A stretch of DNA of 64,000 nucleotides. Origin: Massilia atriviolacea. GTDB lineage: Bacteria; Pseudomonadota; Gammaproteobacteria; Burkholderiales; Burkholderiaceae_D. Numbering within the stretch: position 1 is the stretch's first letter; the number at the start of each line of letters is the position of its first letter. Below the pieces are notes generated by a model. That model saw only the letters and a program-made list of their open reading frames with translations, made no database searches and was not told the DNA's origin. The DNA lies in assembly GCF_003953935.1 (NCBI RefSeq), contig NZ_RXLQ01000017.1:86380-150379 (forward strand). The letters are read 5' to 3'. Positions 34,043-47,150 of the stretch are shown here, one piece after another. Both the position numbers and the translations under genes were made by a program.

Positions 34043-36325
34043 CTACGGAGCCATCACCTTATCGGGCGTCATCGGCGTGCTGCGCACACGGCGCCCGGTG
34101 GCGTGGTGGATCGCGTTGCAGACCGCCGCCGCCACGCCCACCTGGCCGATTTCGCCCACGCCCTTGGCGCCGAGGCGGCTGACGATGCGGTCGTCCTCTT
34201 CCACGAACAGCACGTCGATGTCGTGGATGTCGGCGTTGACCGACACGTGGTATTCGCCCAGGTTGTGGTTCATGAAGCGCCCGAGGCGGTCGTCGGACAG
34301 GGTTTCTTCGTGCAGCGCCTGGCCGATGCCCCACACCACGCCGCCCACGATCTGGCTGCGCGCCGCCTTGGCGTTGATGATGCGCCCGGCCGCAATGGCG
34401 CTGACCACGCGCGTCACGCGCACCGTGCCGAAGGCTTCGTCGACGCGCACCTCGACGAATACGGCCGAATGGGTGGCGCGCAGGTACTTCTGCTGCTTGA
34501 GCACATTCGGCAGCATCATGTATTTTTCTTCCAGCCGCTCGGCGCCGTCGAAGGCCAGGATCGCCTGCAGGGACACGGCCTGCGCCGGCTGCGCGCGCAG
34601 GCGCAGGGCGCCCCCGGCAAATTCGGCAGCGTCGAATCGGGCGTCGGCGAAGGGAGAACCCGGCATCTTGCGGGCCAGCTTGAACAGGCGCTTCTGCAGC
34701 TTCTCGCACACGCCCTGCACGGCCGAACCGACCGTGGCCACGTGCGAGGAGCCGCCTTCGACGGGCGCCACCGGCAGGGTCGAGTCGCCCAGCTGGAAGC
34801 GCACCCTTTCCAGCGGCAGGCCCATGGCGTCGGCGGCGATGATGCACATGGCCGTGTAGGTGCCGGTGCCGATGTCGGTGGCCGCGCTGCTGACCACCAG
34901 GCTGCCGTCGGCGTGCAGCACGGCGCTGGCGCGCGCGAACATCTGCATCGCGTCCCACATGCCGGTCGCCATGCCCCAGCCGATCAATTCGTGGCCGTCG
35001 CGCATGGCGCGCGCCGCAAGCGGACGCCGCTCCCAGCCGAAGCGCGCCGCGCCCTGCTCGTAGCAGGCGCGCAGCTCCTTGGTCGAATACGGCAGGCCGT
35101 CGGTCGGATCGAGGTCGGCGTAGTTCTTCAGGCGCAGCGCCAGCGGGTCCATCTTCAGTTCGTACGACAGTTCGTCCATCGCCACTTCGAGCGCGTGCAC
35201 GCCGTGCGCCGCGCCGGGGGCGCGCATGTCGATCGGGCTGAAGCGGTCCAGCGCCACCAGCTTGTAACCGAGGCGGATATGCTCGCAGGCGTACAGCTGG
35301 CCCGACCAGTTGACCACCGCTTCCACGTAGTCTTCGTTGCGCGAGGTTTCGGCCAGCGCTTCGTGGATGATGGCGCTCAGGGTGCCGTCCGGACGCGCGG
35401 CCAGGCGCACGCGCTGGATCGTCTCGGGCCGGTGCCCGAAGGTGAACATCTGCTGGCGCGTCAGCACCACCCGCACCGAGCGTTCCAGCTTGAGCGCGGC
35501 CATCACCGCCAGCGCCAGCTGGTACTGCGGGCGCAGGCCGGAGCCGAACGCCCCGCCCACGTAGGGATTGCGCACCGTGACCTTGTCCTTGGACAGGCCG
35601 AACACGTGCGAGACGTACCAGCGGCTGTTCTGCGAACTCTGGGTCTTGTCGTAGATGGTCAGGTGGCCGTCCGCGCCGCGCACCACGGTGGAGGCGAACA
35701 TTTCGAGCGGGTTGTGGTGCTCGACGCCGCTGTAATACTCGGCTTGCATGCGCACCACGGCCTTGTCCCACATGTCGTCGGCGTAGCCTTTCGGTTCCGG
35801 CGGCGGCGTGTAGCCGGCTTTCAGGCGGCTCGGCTTGTGGCTGCGTTCCATGTTCTCCAGCAGGCTGGTCTGGTGCTGGTCGACCTCGTAGGCGACCCGC
35901 AGCAGCGAGGCGCCATGGCGCGCCGCTTCGAACGTCTCGGCCACCACCAGCGCGACCGGCTGGCCGCTGCTGTGGATCTTGTCGTCGTAGAGCGGGCGGA
36001 AAGGCGAGCCGCCGGGCGCCGTCATGTCCTTGTAGAACAGGTCGAAGGAGCGCAGGCGCGGCCGGTTCTCGTGCGTGATCACTTCGACCACGCCGGGCAA
36101 GGCCAGCGCGTCGGCGGCATCGATCGCGGCGATCCGCCCTTTGGTGACGCTGCCGCTGACCACCACGCCGTACAGCAGGCCCTCGGCCGGGTGTTCGGCG
36201 GCGTAGCGCGCCTGGCCGGTGACCTTGTCGCGGCCGTCGACGCGCGAGACGGCCATGCCGATGGTGACAGGGCCGGCGCCTTGGTCGGCGACCGGGGTGC
36301 GTAATTCGGCTATGAGATCGGTCAC
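34043..36325 (-). CDS. paoC: Aldehyde/xanthine dehydrogenase family, molybdenum-binding subunit
   Basis: A 760-residue subunit holding the molybdenum cofactor. Recognisable elements are [18 protein letters not shown] entry (here [14 protein letters not shown]), the cofactor loop [11 protein letters not shown], and the catalytic glutamate in [15 protein letters not shown] near the C-terminus. It oxidises an aldehyde or heterocycle by hydroxylation. GTG 36325 overlaps the stop of the FAD subunit. The closest known relatives by order and size are E. coli PaoC. No XdhC-like cofactor-insertion gene (PaoD) is adjacent. The symbol rests on resemblance and order. Confidence 0.88.
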   Translation of the reverse strand: MTDLIAELRTPVADQGAGPVTIGMAVSRVDGRDKVTGQARYAAEHPAEGLLYGVVVSGSVTKGRIAAIDAADALALPGVVEVITHENRPRLRSFDLFYKDMTAPGGSPFRPLYDDKIHSSGQPVALVVAETFEAARHGASLLRVAYEVDQHQTSLLENMERSHKPSRLKAGYTPPPEPKGYADDMWDKAVVRMQAEYYSGVEHHNPLEMFASTVVRGADGHLTIYDKTQSSQNSRWYVSHVFGLSKDKVTVRNPYVGGAFGSGLRPQYQLALAVMAALKLERSVRVVLTRQQMFTFGHRPETIQRVRLAARPDGTLSAIIHEALAETSRNEDYVEAVVNWSGQLYACEHIRLGYKLVALDRFSPIDMRAPGAAHGVHALEVAMDELSYELKMDPLALRLKNYADLDPTDGLPYSTKELRACYEQGAARFGWERRPLAARAMRDGHELIGWGMATGMWDAMQMFARASAVLHADGSLVVSSAATDIGTGTYTAMCIIAADAMGLPLERVRFQLGDSTLPVAPVEGGSSHVATVGSAVQGVCEKLQKRLFKLARKMPGSPFADARFDAAEFAGGALRLRAQPAQAVSLQAILAFDGAERLEEKYMMLPNVLKQQKYLRATHSAVFVEVRVDEAFGTVRVTRVVSAIAAGRIINAKAARSQIVGGVVWGIGQALHEETLSDDRLGRFMNHNLGEYHVSVNADIHDIDVLFVEEDDRIVSRLGAKGVGEIGQVGVAAAVCNAIHHATGRRVRSTPMTPDKVMAP

Positions 36326-37350
36326 AGTGTCTCCCTGGCGTCCGGTGCGTGCATATTGTCGATGGTGCCGGCGGCGGCCTGTTCGAGCGCGCGCACGAGC
36401 GCGCGGCGCGCCATCGGAATCTTGAAGTCGTTCTGTCCCTGGCCGCGCGCGCCGGCCAGCAGCAGGTCGGCGCAGGCCTCGAAGGCGGCGCCGGCGGCGC
36501 TGCGGCCGACCAGCAGCGCCTCGGCGGCCGGCACGCGCCACGGCTTGTGGGCCACGCCGCCGAGCGCAACGCGGGCGGCGCGTACGATGCCGTCCGGCCC
36601 GATGTCGAGCGCGGCGGCGACCGATACCAGCGCAAACGCGTACGAGGCGCGGTCGCGCAGCTTGAGGTAGGCCGAGTGGGCGGCAAACGGCGCGCCCGGC
36701 GGCAGTTCGATGGCCGTGATCAGCTCACCGGGCAGCAAGGTGTTGTCGCGTTCGGGATGCTCGCCCGGCAGGCGGTGGAAGTCGGCGAAGCCGATCCGGC
36801 GTTCGCCGTCCCGCGCGCTGACGTGCACCACCGCGTCCAGCGCCGCCAGCGCCACGCACATGTCGGACGGATGGGTCGCGATGCAATGTTCGCTGGCGCC
36901 GAGGATGGCGTGCTGGCGCGTCAGGCCGCCGATGGCGGAACAGCCGCTGCCCGGCAAGCGCTTGTTGCAGGGCACGGCGGTATCGTAAAAATAGTGGCAG
37001 CGCGTGCGTTGCAGCAGGTTGCCGCCGTCGGTCGCCATATTGCGGATCTGGGGCGAGGCGCCGGCCAGGATCGCCGCCGACAGCAGCGGATAAGCGCTGC
37101 GCACCAGCGGGTGGTAGGCGGTATCGGCATTGCGCGCGGTGGCGCCGAGCAGCAGGCCGCCCTGCGCCGTGAGCCCGATGGCGTCCAGCGGCAGACTGTT
37201 GATGTCGACCAGCGTACGCGGGCGCATGACGCCCTCTTTCATCAGGTCGAGCAGGTTGGTGCCGCCCGCGATGAAGGCGGCGCCGGCGCCGGCCCCCTGG
37301 CGCAGCGCGTCGCCGCTTGCCTGCGGCGCGTGGTAGGCGACCGGGTTCAT
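36322..37350 (-). CDS. paoB: Aldehyde dehydrogenase, FAD-binding subunit
   Basis: A 342-residue FAD subunit of the same complex. The FAD loop [13 protein letters not shown] is near the N-terminus and a second contact is at [16 protein letters not shown]. Cysteines in [17 protein letters not shown] and GSGCSAIGG match the extra [4Fe-4S] binding segment that marks PaoB-type subunits. ATG 37350 overlaps the iron-sulfur subunit stop (ATGA), and its own stop overlaps paoC, so the three are translationally coupled. Confidence 0.9.
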   Translation of the reverse strand: MNPVAYHAPQASGDALRQGAGAGAAFIAGGTNLLDLMKEGVMRPRTLVDINSLPLDAIGLTAQGGLLLGATARNADTAYHPLVRSAYPLLSAAILAGASPQIRNMATDGGNLLQRTRCHYFYDTAVPCNKRLPGSGCSAIGGLTRQHAILGASEHCIATHPSDMCVALAALDAVVHVSARDGERRIGFADFHRLPGEHPERDNTLLPGELITAIELPPGAPFAAHSAYLKLRDRASYAFALVSVAAALDIGPDGIVRAARVALGGVAHKPWRVPAAEALLVGRSAAGAAFEACADLLLAGARGQGQNDFKIPMARRALVRALEQAAAGTIDNMHAPDARETL

Positions 37351-37901
37351 GCGGGCACCGTGCCGGGAAGGTAGGGGCGGCCGGGATCGTCCTTGCGCTC
37401 GGCCAGGCCCATCACCTCGGTGACGGCGGCCACGATCTGCGGATAGGCGCCGCAGCGGCAGACGTTTCCGCTCATCAGCTCGCGCACCTCGGCCACGCTG
37501 CGGGCTTCGCCTTCGCGCATCAGGCCGATGGCCGAACAGAGTTGCCCGGGCGTGCAGTAACCGCACTGGAAGGCGTCGTGGTCGATGAAGGCCTGTTGCA
37601 GCGGGTGCAGCGTGGCGCCGTCGGCCAGGCCTTCGACGGTGACGATCTCCTTGCCGTTCTGCATTACCGCCAGGGTCAGGCAGGCATTGATGCGCTTGCC
37701 GCCGGCCAGCACCGTGCAGGCGCCGCACTGGCCGTGGTCGCAGCCCTTCTTGGTGCCGGTCAGGCCGCTGCGCTCGCGCAGCAGGTCGAGCAGGGTGACC
37801 CAGGCTTCGACCTCGAGCAGGTGTTGCTCGCCATTGATGCGCAGGCTGATCGGATAGGTGGTGGCGGCCGGCGCGTGCGCGGCGTGTGTGTGGGGGTCCA
37901 T
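37347..37901 (-). CDS. paoA: Aldehyde dehydrogenase, [2Fe-2S] subunit
   Basis: A 184-residue electron-transfer subunit with two [2Fe-2S] clusters. The plant-ferredoxin-type set is [14 protein letters not shown] plus NACLTLA, and the second set is CGYCTPGQ plus CRCGAYP. E. coli PaoA is longer and carries a Tat leader that takes the complex to the periplasm. Here the N-terminus ([13 protein letters not shown]) has no twin arginine, so the complex is probably cytoplasmic. It is the first gene of the operon. Confidence 0.9.
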   Translation of the reverse strand: MDPHTHAAHAPAATTYPISLRINGEQHLLEVEAWVTLLDLLRERSGLTGTKKGCDHGQCGACTVLAGGKRINACLTLAVMQNGKEIVTVEGLADGATLHPLQQAFIDHDAFQCGYCTPGQLCSAIGLMREGEARSVAEVRELMSGNVCRCGAYPQIVAAVTEVMGLAERKDDPGRPYLPGTVPA

Positions 37902-38033
37902 GGATGGTCGACTCGGCTTGTGTGGGAGTTAACTTTATCCAAACAGCACGTTCTTCTCTGTTAGGGAACGAACCCTTCCCCACCATCGGTCACAGGATTG
38001 TGTGTCGCCCAGGTCACAAACCCGCACGCAGGC

Positions 38034-38264
38034 TCAAGCGCAGGCGCCCTTGCCGCTGTTGTTGAGATGGAACTGCTCCCAATCGGTCAGGCGCCGCGTC
38101 GCCGCGCCCTGCAAGACCCGCTCGACCACGGCCGGCGGAATGTCGGACGCGCGGAAATAGGCCAGCGCCACCTGGCGGCTCAGGGTACGGTCGTAGGTGA
38201 CGCCCAGATCGACCAGCAGCGACAAAGCGCTGTTGTCGCATTGGCGACGTTCGGGAACATTCAA
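38034..38264 (-). CDS. Small conserved-looking hypothetical protein
   Basis: A 76-residue protein starting at TTG 38264 with AAAGG eight bases upstream. It is rich in helices and charged residues (DLGVTYDRTLSRQVALAYFR) and has no signal peptide or membrane helix. Function unknown. It lies alone between paoA and a divergent small gene. An alternative is that it is not translated; coding character is fair but the start codon is unusual. Confidence 0.5.
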   Translation of the reverse strand: MNVPERRQCDNSALSLLVDLGVTYDRTLSRQVALAYFRASDIPPAVVERVLQGAATRRLTDWEQFHLNNSGKGACA

Positions 38265-38486
38265 GGGGTGCGCCTTTCAGGTCGGGGTAACTACCCTTTT
38301 TTACAATAGCCGAGATTTATCGCCTTCACAAATAGCGCTTCGCTATGAGCGATTTTCCAATCAGAAATTTACACCAAAAATCAATTTATCATTCGCACTG
38401 ATGATTACTCGACTGTGTCTGAAGTGTGTGGGCGCGTTACATGCATCGGTGATAAATTCACGACTTTTGGTCAGCGGGGAGACAGG

Positions 38487-38852
38487 ATGGAACGCTATGA
38501 ACGCCACTTCGTGTCGCAGCGAATCGGCAGGGCGATTGGTGCGGTGGAATTTGGCGGAGCCGGGCTGGGGGTGGTGGAAATCACGGCCGAGTGCGGGCCG
38601 GCGCGGATGCTGTTTTCGTTCACCCTCAGCGGCGGGCCGGACGCGCATCCGCCCTCGCCCGCGCTGGCCGAAGTGCTGCTGCGCACGGCGATCGCGCAGG
38701 TGCACAAGGAAATGCTCAAGCCGCCCGCGGCAGGCACCGGCGAACAGCGCTGCCTGTCGAATGCCTGTCCGCCCTGGATCGGCGACCTGGAAGAGGCGCC
38801 GTATGGCGGCGCCACCTCGGGCTACGCGTCGCAGCCCGGGCGCAACGGCTAG
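38487..38852 (+). CDS. Hypothetical protein (121 residues)
   Basis: No family is recognised. It starts at ATG 38487 behind GGGGAGACAGG. The sequence (ERHFVSQRIGRAIGAVEFGG, then AECGPARMLFSFTLSGG) suggests a small soluble alpha/beta protein, with a flexible Gly/Pro-rich tail. The AT-rich 222 bases before it hold a small hairpin (ATAGCG-CTT-CGCTAT, 38332-38346) and room for divergent promoters. It ends seven bases from the convergent amidohydrolase gene. Confidence 0.55.
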   Translation: MERYERHFVSQRIGRAIGAVEFGGAGLGVVEITAECGPARMLFSFTLSGGPDAHPPSPALAEVLLRTAIAQVHKEMLKPPAAGTGEQRCLSNACPPWIGDLEEAPYGGATSGYASQPGRNG

Positions 38853-38859
38853 ACCGCCG

Positions 38860-42168
<3,309 letters not shown>

Positions 42169-42502
42169 GGGGCTCTTATGGTGTAGGAGTTGTCGAGGTC
42201 GGCGGCACTGTTGGCGCTGCCGGTGGGCAACCGATTCTACGCTGCGGCGGGGCTGCGGGCAAACGCTGGCCGGGGCAAGCCGCATCGTAAAGACGCAGGG
42301 ATGCGACAGGCAGCGAATACGATGCAGGTTCGGGTCGGGAATCGGCACAGCGCGCTGTCCGGCTGCCGCGTCGAACCGCTTGGCGCCACACCTGACGCAA
42401 GCGACAGGGCGCCGACAATCCCTGTCCGGCAGAAAAAAGCCCGCCATCGGGCGGGCTTTCGGATCGGGCACGCCTGTCGCCAGGCGCGCCATCGGCATCG
42501 GC
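42169..42502. other. 334-base gap between the amidohydrolase and TonB receptor genes
   Basis: It holds no gene. The terminator of the upstream TonB receptor gene is at 42433-42459. The remaining 260 bases must contain the promoter of the amidohydrolase gene; I see no clear -35/-10 pair. Confidence 0.5.
42433..42459 (-). terminator. Rho-independent terminator of the TonB receptor operon
   Basis: On the minus strand GCCCGCC-CGAT-GGCGGGC is a perfect 7-base stem flanked by AAA and TTTTTT, 44 bases after the receptor stop. The A/T flanks extend the stem and supply the U-run. Confidence 0.85.
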
Positions 42503-44641
42503 TTAGAAATCGAACGCCGCCGACAGCCTGACCGCGCGCGGCGCGCCCAGGTTCAGACGTCCCGCTCCCCAGGCGCTCTCGAAATACTCCTTGTCGGCCA
42601 CATTGGTCACGTAGGCGCGCAGCACCACCGGCATGGCGCCGAAGCGGGTCGCGTATTTCGCGCCCAGGTCGAGCGTGGTCCACGAACCCAGCTTCAGGCT
42701 GTTGTCGCCTGCCAGCCACTGCGAGCCGGTGTAGTTGATGCGCGAGCTCAGCTCCATCCCCGGCAGCGCCGCCAGCGCGTAGTCGAGGCCGATATTGGCC
42801 GTCAGGCGCGGCACGCCCAGCTGCGCCTTGCCCTGGTTGAGGCCCTTGGCGGTCTTGGTCTGCTCGGCCTTGGTGTAGGCCACGCCGCCCAGCAAGGTGA
42901 TATCCTTGCCGGCCTTGCCGAACACATTCCACTCGACGCCGCGGTTGCGCTGCTCGCCGTCGGTGCTCATGCGGTTATTCGTTTCGATCAGCGCCGGTTT
43001 GCTGATCTGGAACACGCTCAGGGTCTGCGTCAGCGTGTTCATGTTCCACTTGACGCCGGCCTCGATCTGCTTCGACTTGTACGGCTTGAAGGTCTCGCCT
43101 TCGTTGGCATACGGCGCCTTGACCGTGGTGCCGGCGCTCAGGCCTTCCACGTAGTTGGCGTACAGCGACACGTTCTCGCCCCACGGCTTGGCGACCACGC
43201 CGGCCAGCGGCGTGACTGCCGTTTCTTCGTACTTGCTCAGCTTCTGGTTGACCTTCTGGGCGCGCACGCCGACGGTCAGTTGCAGCTTGCCGTCGGCGAA
43301 CCAGACCGAATCGACCGCGCTCAGCGCCGTCATCACGTCGTCGTTGAGCGGGTTGTAGGTCGAGCCATCTTTCGCGGCCGGCATGACGATCGGGCTCGGG
43401 TTGTAGATGTTGCTGTTGATTGCCGCCGTGCCGTTGGCGCGCCCGCCGCCTTCGTAATTCATGACGTTGGCCGCCACGGTGACCTTGTGCGCGATGTTGC
43501 CGGTGTTGAACTGGCCGCGCACGCCCGCCTCGAAGGTCGTTGTCTCGTACTCGCCCCACGAGTTGTAAGCCGTGCCGGTGGCCTTTCCGCTCGTGCCGCC
43601 CGACACGGGCAACACCGGACGCGTGCCGAAGATGAAGCCGTCATACGAGTGGGTGGCCGTGCCGGCCGAGGCGAAGGCGCTCCAGCCGGCGCCCAGCTCC
43701 ACCTGGCCGCGCACGATCAGGCCCTCGGTTTCGGTATTGCTGTAGACATCGTCGCCGTAGAAGAAGTTGGTCGAGCCGTGCGGCGCTTTCGGCACCGACG
43801 TCCAGCCGGTGATGATCGGCTGCATCGGGGCGCCCTTGCGCACCTTGTTGGTCAGCGAGTAGGCGTCCATCTCGACGTTCCAGCCCTTGCCCTGGTAGTC
43901 CACGGCCACATGGCCGATTTCGCGGCGCTTGGTCTGGTGGTCCAGCCAGGTTTTGCCACCGGACAGCACGCCGTTGACGCGCACGCCCAGCGCTTGGTCC
44001 TCGCCGAAGCGACGCGCCACGTCGGCGTGCACGCCCACGTTCGATTTGCTCGATACCGAGGTCGTCACGCGCGTCAGCGGGGTGGCGCCGGCGCGTTTCG
44101 GCACCAGGTTGATCGCGCCGCCCACGTCGCCCGCCGGCGGCAGGCCCATCATCATTGCGCCGGGGCCTTTCAGCACTTCGACGCGCTCGAACATCTCGGT
44201 CGGGGTGTTTTGCTCGGGAGCCAGGCCGTAGGCGCCGTTGATCGCCAGCGAGCCGGAGCTCACGCCGAAACCGCGGATATTGAAGTTTTCGACCACGTGG
44301 CCTTCGTTGGTGGTGGTGCGCACCGAGGGGTCGTTCTTGAGCACGGCGCCGATGGTCTGGGCTTGCTGGTCGGCGATGGTTTGCGCGGTATAGGCGGTGA
44401 TGTTAAACGGCGTATCCATCACGCTCACATTGCCCAGCACGCCCAGGCGGGCGCCCTTGGCCACTTTGCCGCCGGCGGCGGCCGCCGGCAGGCTGTCGGC
44501 CGTTTCGGCGGCGGCCTTGACGGTGATTTCTTTCATGGTTTCGACCGGGGTCTGCGCCACGGCCGGCAGGGCCAGGGTGGCGATCATGGTCATGCAGGCC
44601 ATGGGAATGGCACGGAAAGCACACACGGGGACAACTCGCAT
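42503..44641 (-). CDS. TonB-dependent siderophore receptor
   Basis: A 712-residue outer-membrane receptor. The signal peptide ends at PAVAQ (about 30). The plug domain follows, with a TonB-box-like ETMKEITVKAA, VLKNDPSVR, FNIRGFGVSSG and VEVLKGPGAMMMG. The barrel ends in a terminal aromatic (SAAFDF) as needed for Bam assembly. It resembles ferric siderophore (ferrichrome-type) receptors; the ligand is unknown. It is the last gene of a Fur-type operon, its start overlapping the PepSY gene stop by one base (TAATG). Confidence 0.9.
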   Translation of the reverse strand: MRVVPVCAFRAIPMACMTMIATLALPAVAQTPVETMKEITVKAAAETADSLPAAAAGGKVAKGARLGVLGNVSVMDTPFNITAYTAQTIADQQAQTIGAVLKNDPSVRTTTNEGHVVENFNIRGFGVSSGSLAINGAYGLAPEQNTPTEMFERVEVLKGPGAMMMGLPPAGDVGGAINLVPKRAGATPLTRVTTSVSSKSNVGVHADVARRFGEDQALGVRVNGVLSGGKTWLDHQTKRREIGHVAVDYQGKGWNVEMDAYSLTNKVRKGAPMQPIITGWTSVPKAPHGSTNFFYGDDVYSNTETEGLIVRGQVELGAGWSAFASAGTATHSYDGFIFGTRPVLPVSGGTSGKATGTAYNSWGEYETTTFEAGVRGQFNTGNIAHKVTVAANVMNYEGGGRANGTAAINSNIYNPSPIVMPAAKDGSTYNPLNDDVMTALSAVDSVWFADGKLQLTVGVRAQKVNQKLSKYEETAVTPLAGVVAKPWGENVSLYANYVEGLSAGTTVKAPYANEGETFKPYKSKQIEAGVKWNMNTLTQTLSVFQISKPALIETNNRMSTDGEQRNRGVEWNVFGKAGKDITLLGGVAYTKAEQTKTAKGLNQGKAQLGVPRLTANIGLDYALAALPGMELSSRINYTGSQWLAGDNSLKLGSWTTLDLGAKYATRFGAMPVVLRAYVTNVADKEYFESAWGAGRLNLGAPRAVRLSAAFDF

Positions 44642-46302
44642 TACATTTGCTCCATTTGGTTAGATGCTGTTTGGTGAGAAGAGATTCGACTGGAATGTGT
44701 TTGCGCCGATGGCAGCGGCGCCATGGCCGCGTCCAGCTCGCGCCAGACGCTGTGCAGCTCGCCCGACCGGGCGCGCCGGCGCACCCGCAGCGCCATCCAC
44801 AGCAGCACCGCGGCGCCGAGCAGCGACAGGGCGTCGATCCACAGGACGTCGAGGCTATACGGTTTGCCGACCGGCAGGCCGGGGAACAGGCCCGCCAGCG
44901 CGCTGGTGAGCGGGACCAGCAGCGTCGCCACGGCGGCGCAGAAGGTCAGCCGGTAGCCGGCCCAGGCCGCGCCTTTGAGCACGGCGGCCAGCAGGCCCAG
45001 GCCGAGCGCGGTGTTGAAGACCGCCAGGCCGATGCCGGGCAGGTCCAGCCCCAGGCCGGCCTGCCAGCGCAGCGCCACCAGGCCCAGCGGCAGGCCGCTG
45101 ACGGCGCCCAGGCACAGGCCGACCGTCAGCGCGGCCACCCAGCGCACGTGGCGCGGCTGCGGCAGCGGCGTGGACAGCTGGCGGTTCTTGCGCAGGCGGG
45201 TTTCGATCCACAGCAGGTTGCCGGTGTAGAACAGGATCGCGCCCAGCAGCCCCATCGCCACGTAGGCCAGGCGCACCGGGGTGCCGCCGAAGCTGCCGAA
45301 GTGCAGCGCGAAAATGGCCGACAGGCTCGCTTCCCAGTTGTTCTGCCGGTGCGGCAGCAGGCTGATTCCCTTGTTGAGCTGGCCGTTGACCGGGTTGAAA
45401 TTCATGAAGCCGGCGCGCGGGGCGCGCATGTGGCCGCTCCAGTCTTCGCCGCCCATGTTCACCTGCGCTTTGGGTCCGTTCAGGCCGCGATACGTCAGTT
45501 CGGTCGGCGTGAAGCTGGCCGAGATCGCGCGCGCGCTGGCCAGCAGGCTCGACGGCGCCACCCAGTCCGCGCTGGCGTCCGGCGCGGCCTTGCCCCTGGC
45601 CCGCTCCGGCGCGCCGGCCGGCTTGCCGATCGCATGGATGGTGGCGTCCTGGGTCTCGTAGACCCAGTCGTGCAGGCAAAAACCGGCCGTGGTCAGGGCG
45701 ATCGCCAGGTGGAACGGCAGGCTGGTGATGCCGATCAGGTTATGGGCGTCGAGCCAGAAGCGCTTGACGTTGGCGCCGATGCGCAGCACCAGCAAATCCT
45801 TGACCAGCGAGGGCAGCAGGATCACCACGCCCGAGATGAGCGCCAGCGCATACAGCAGCGCCACCATGCCGATGATCGGCTCGGCCACGGCGCCGTCCAG
45901 CGGCAAGCCGCCGTTGCGGTGCACTTCGTCGACAAAATGGCCGGCCGGGCCGGTCTGGGCGGCCACCGTCCGCAGGCGGCCCCCGGCGTCCAGCGTCACC
46001 TGCCAGCTCGCGCCCTGCCTGTCGGTGTAGCGCATGCGGCCGTGGTCCGGCCGTTGGCGCTCGAGCACCAGCACGGCGCTGCCGATAGCCTTGTCGCGCG
46101 TGGCGAAAAAGGCCTTGGCCAGCGGATCGACGGGCGAGCTGGCGCCCTGCAGCGCGCTGGGCGCGGCCTCGGCCCAACGGCCGATTTCGGGCTTGAACAT
46201 GGTAAAGGCGCCAGCGTAGAAGGCGATGAACAGCATCACGCCGGACAGGATGCCGACCCAGGTATGGACGACTTTATAGGTGCGCACGATCTCGGCCTTC
46301 AT
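44641..46302 (-). CDS. PepSY-associated membrane protein (iron uptake / ferric reductase-like)
   Basis: A 553-residue inner-membrane protein of the PepSY_TM type. It has an N-terminal helix (about 12-34) after KVVHTWVG, a periplasmic PepSY-like domain (about 40-130), further helices near 140-160, 195-215 and 335-360, and three more toward the C-terminus. Conserved His residues in VHTWVG and FWLDAHNLIG could bind haem. Such proteins accompany siderophore receptors and are thought to help reduce or release iron. ATG 46302 overlaps the preceding gene stop (ATGA). Confidence 0.87.
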   Translation of the reverse strand: MKAEIVRTYKVVHTWVGILSGVMLFIAFYAGAFTMFKPEIGRWAEAAPSALQGASSPVDPLAKAFFATRDKAIGSAVLVLERQRPDHGRMRYTDRQGASWQVTLDAGGRLRTVAAQTGPAGHFVDEVHRNGGLPLDGAVAEPIIGMVALLYALALISGVVILLPSLVKDLLVLRIGANVKRFWLDAHNLIGITSLPFHLAIALTTAGFCLHDWVYETQDATIHAIGKPAGAPERARGKAAPDASADWVAPSSLLASARAISASFTPTELTYRGLNGPKAQVNMGGEDWSGHMRAPRAGFMNFNPVNGQLNKGISLLPHRQNNWEASLSAIFALHFGSFGGTPVRLAYVAMGLLGAILFYTGNLLWIETRLRKNRQLSTPLPQPRHVRWVAALTVGLCLGAVSGLPLGLVALRWQAGLGLDLPGIGLAVFNTALGLGLLAAVLKGAAWAGYRLTFCAAVATLLVPLTSALAGLFPGLPVGKPYSLDVLWIDALSLLGAAVLLWMALRVRRRARSGELHSVWRELDAAMAPLPSAQTHSSRISSHQTASNQMEQM

Positions 46303-46601
46303 GCGGCGCTCCCTGCCCGCAGGATGCACCAGCAGGCGCCGGCGGCCAGCGCGTTGGCCAGCGCCAGCCAGCGCCAGCAGGCGCGCTTGCTCGGCAGCAG
46401 GAACACCAGCGCGATCGTGCAGGCCCAGAGCGGGTACACCACCCACATCGTCAATTGCCCGGCCACCGGGCCGGCGCCGGCAAGGCGCATCAGCGCGTTC
46501 AGCACGCCGCTCAGGGCAATCGACAGCGGATAGCCGAGCACCAGGGCCAGCAGGCCGTTGTGCAGCAGGACCAGGTCGCGCCGCGCGCTGTCCTTAGCCA
46601 T
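46299..46601 (-). CDS. Small membrane protein of the iron operon
   Basis: A 100-residue protein with three hydrophobic segments (LVLLHNGLLALVLGYPLSIA, the WVVYPLWACTIALVFLL region, and LANALAAGACWCIL). GGAGGG precedes ATG 46601. Proteins of this size and place are common beside PepSY proteins and receptors (DUF3649/DUF3325-like small proteins), but I cannot decide which. It overlaps both neighbours. Confidence 0.75.
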   Translation of the reverse strand: MAKDSARRDLVLLHNGLLALVLGYPLSIALSGVLNALMRLAGAGPVAGQLTMWVVYPLWACTIALVFLLPSKRACWRWLALANALAAGACWCILRAGSAA

Positions 46602-46860
46602 GCGCCCTCCGCGCACGCGCACGGCGCACGGCGCGCAGCACGCCGATGGCCGGCAAGGCGATCATCCACACGGCCAGCACGGTCAGGATGGCCGTGAACG
46701 TGCTCATGCTTGCGCCCAGTGCCAGCACCGCCAGCAACAACGGCGCCGCGCCGAGCACCCATCCCAGCGCCGCCGCCAGGCGTGGCTCGGCCCTTGGCGT
46801 GCTGGCATTGCAGGCCGCTGCGGAGAGCAGCGTGAATATCAGGGCAAGGGCAAACGACAT
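46594..46860 (-). CDS. Small membrane protein, first gene of the iron operon
   Basis: An 88-residue hydrophobic protein with a leader-like first helix (MSFALALIFTLLSAAACNAS) and two later helices. The first segment could be a lipoprotein signal (SAAAC). ATG 46860 is preferred; TTG 46872 is in frame four codons earlier. The Fur-type promoter lies directly upstream, which makes this the first gene of the operon. Function unknown. Confidence 0.7.
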   Translation of the reverse strand: MSFALALIFTLLSAAACNASTPRAEPRLAAALGWVLGAAPLLLAVLALGASMSTFTAILTVLAVWMIALPAIGVLRAVRRARARRAHG

Positions 46861-46901
46861 ACCGGCTTTCAACTCGCCCGTGGGACTGGGGAGACGGCCG
46901 C

Positions 46902-46934
46902 ATCTTACTCCAAATGTAAATGATTCTCAATACG
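46902..46934 (-). promoter_or_regulatory. Promoter with overlapping Fur box for the iron operon
   Basis: On the minus strand TTGAGA (46930-46925), 17 bases and TAAGAT (46907-46902) form a good sigma-70 promoter. The -35 lies inside AAATGATTCTCAAT (46918-46931), which matches the Fur consensus core. Bound Fur-Fe2+ would cover the promoter, so the operon should be expressed in iron starvation. Confidence 0.75.
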
Positions 46935-46990
46935 ACGGTTGAGCAAAATATATCTTTTTGAAGATAATGGATTCCGTACGGAAATTTTGG

Positions 46991-46996
46991 TATAGT
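46991..46996 (+). promoter_or_regulatory. Extended -10 element for the GAF/PAS/GGDEF gene
   Basis: TTTTGG-TATAGT gives a TG-type extended -10; the -35 region is weak. A hairpin TATCTT-TTTG-AAGATA (46951-46966) lies just before it. A leader of about 148 bases would follow. Confidence 0.45.
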
Positions 46997-47101
46997 CGTT
47001 TCCAGCCCTTGTTGCGGCTGGTGACGGCCCCGAACGCGCCGCTCGCCGACATCGATACCCACATCGACACCGAATTTTCCCGGCCATGCTCCCGCCGATC
47101 C

Positions 47102-47137
47102 TTTGCACTGTTGCAAAATACTGACGCCTGGCGTCAG
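47102..47137 (+). promoter_or_regulatory. Two adjacent palindromes before the GGDEF gene start
   Basis: TTTGCA-CTGT-TGCAAA (47102-47117) and CTGACGCC-T-GGCGTCAG (47121-47137) are perfect inverted repeats, the second ending 13 bases before ATG 47151. They may be operators or RNA hairpins near the ribosome site. Confidence 0.55.
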
Positions 47138-47150
47138 GACGGGACGCCTC

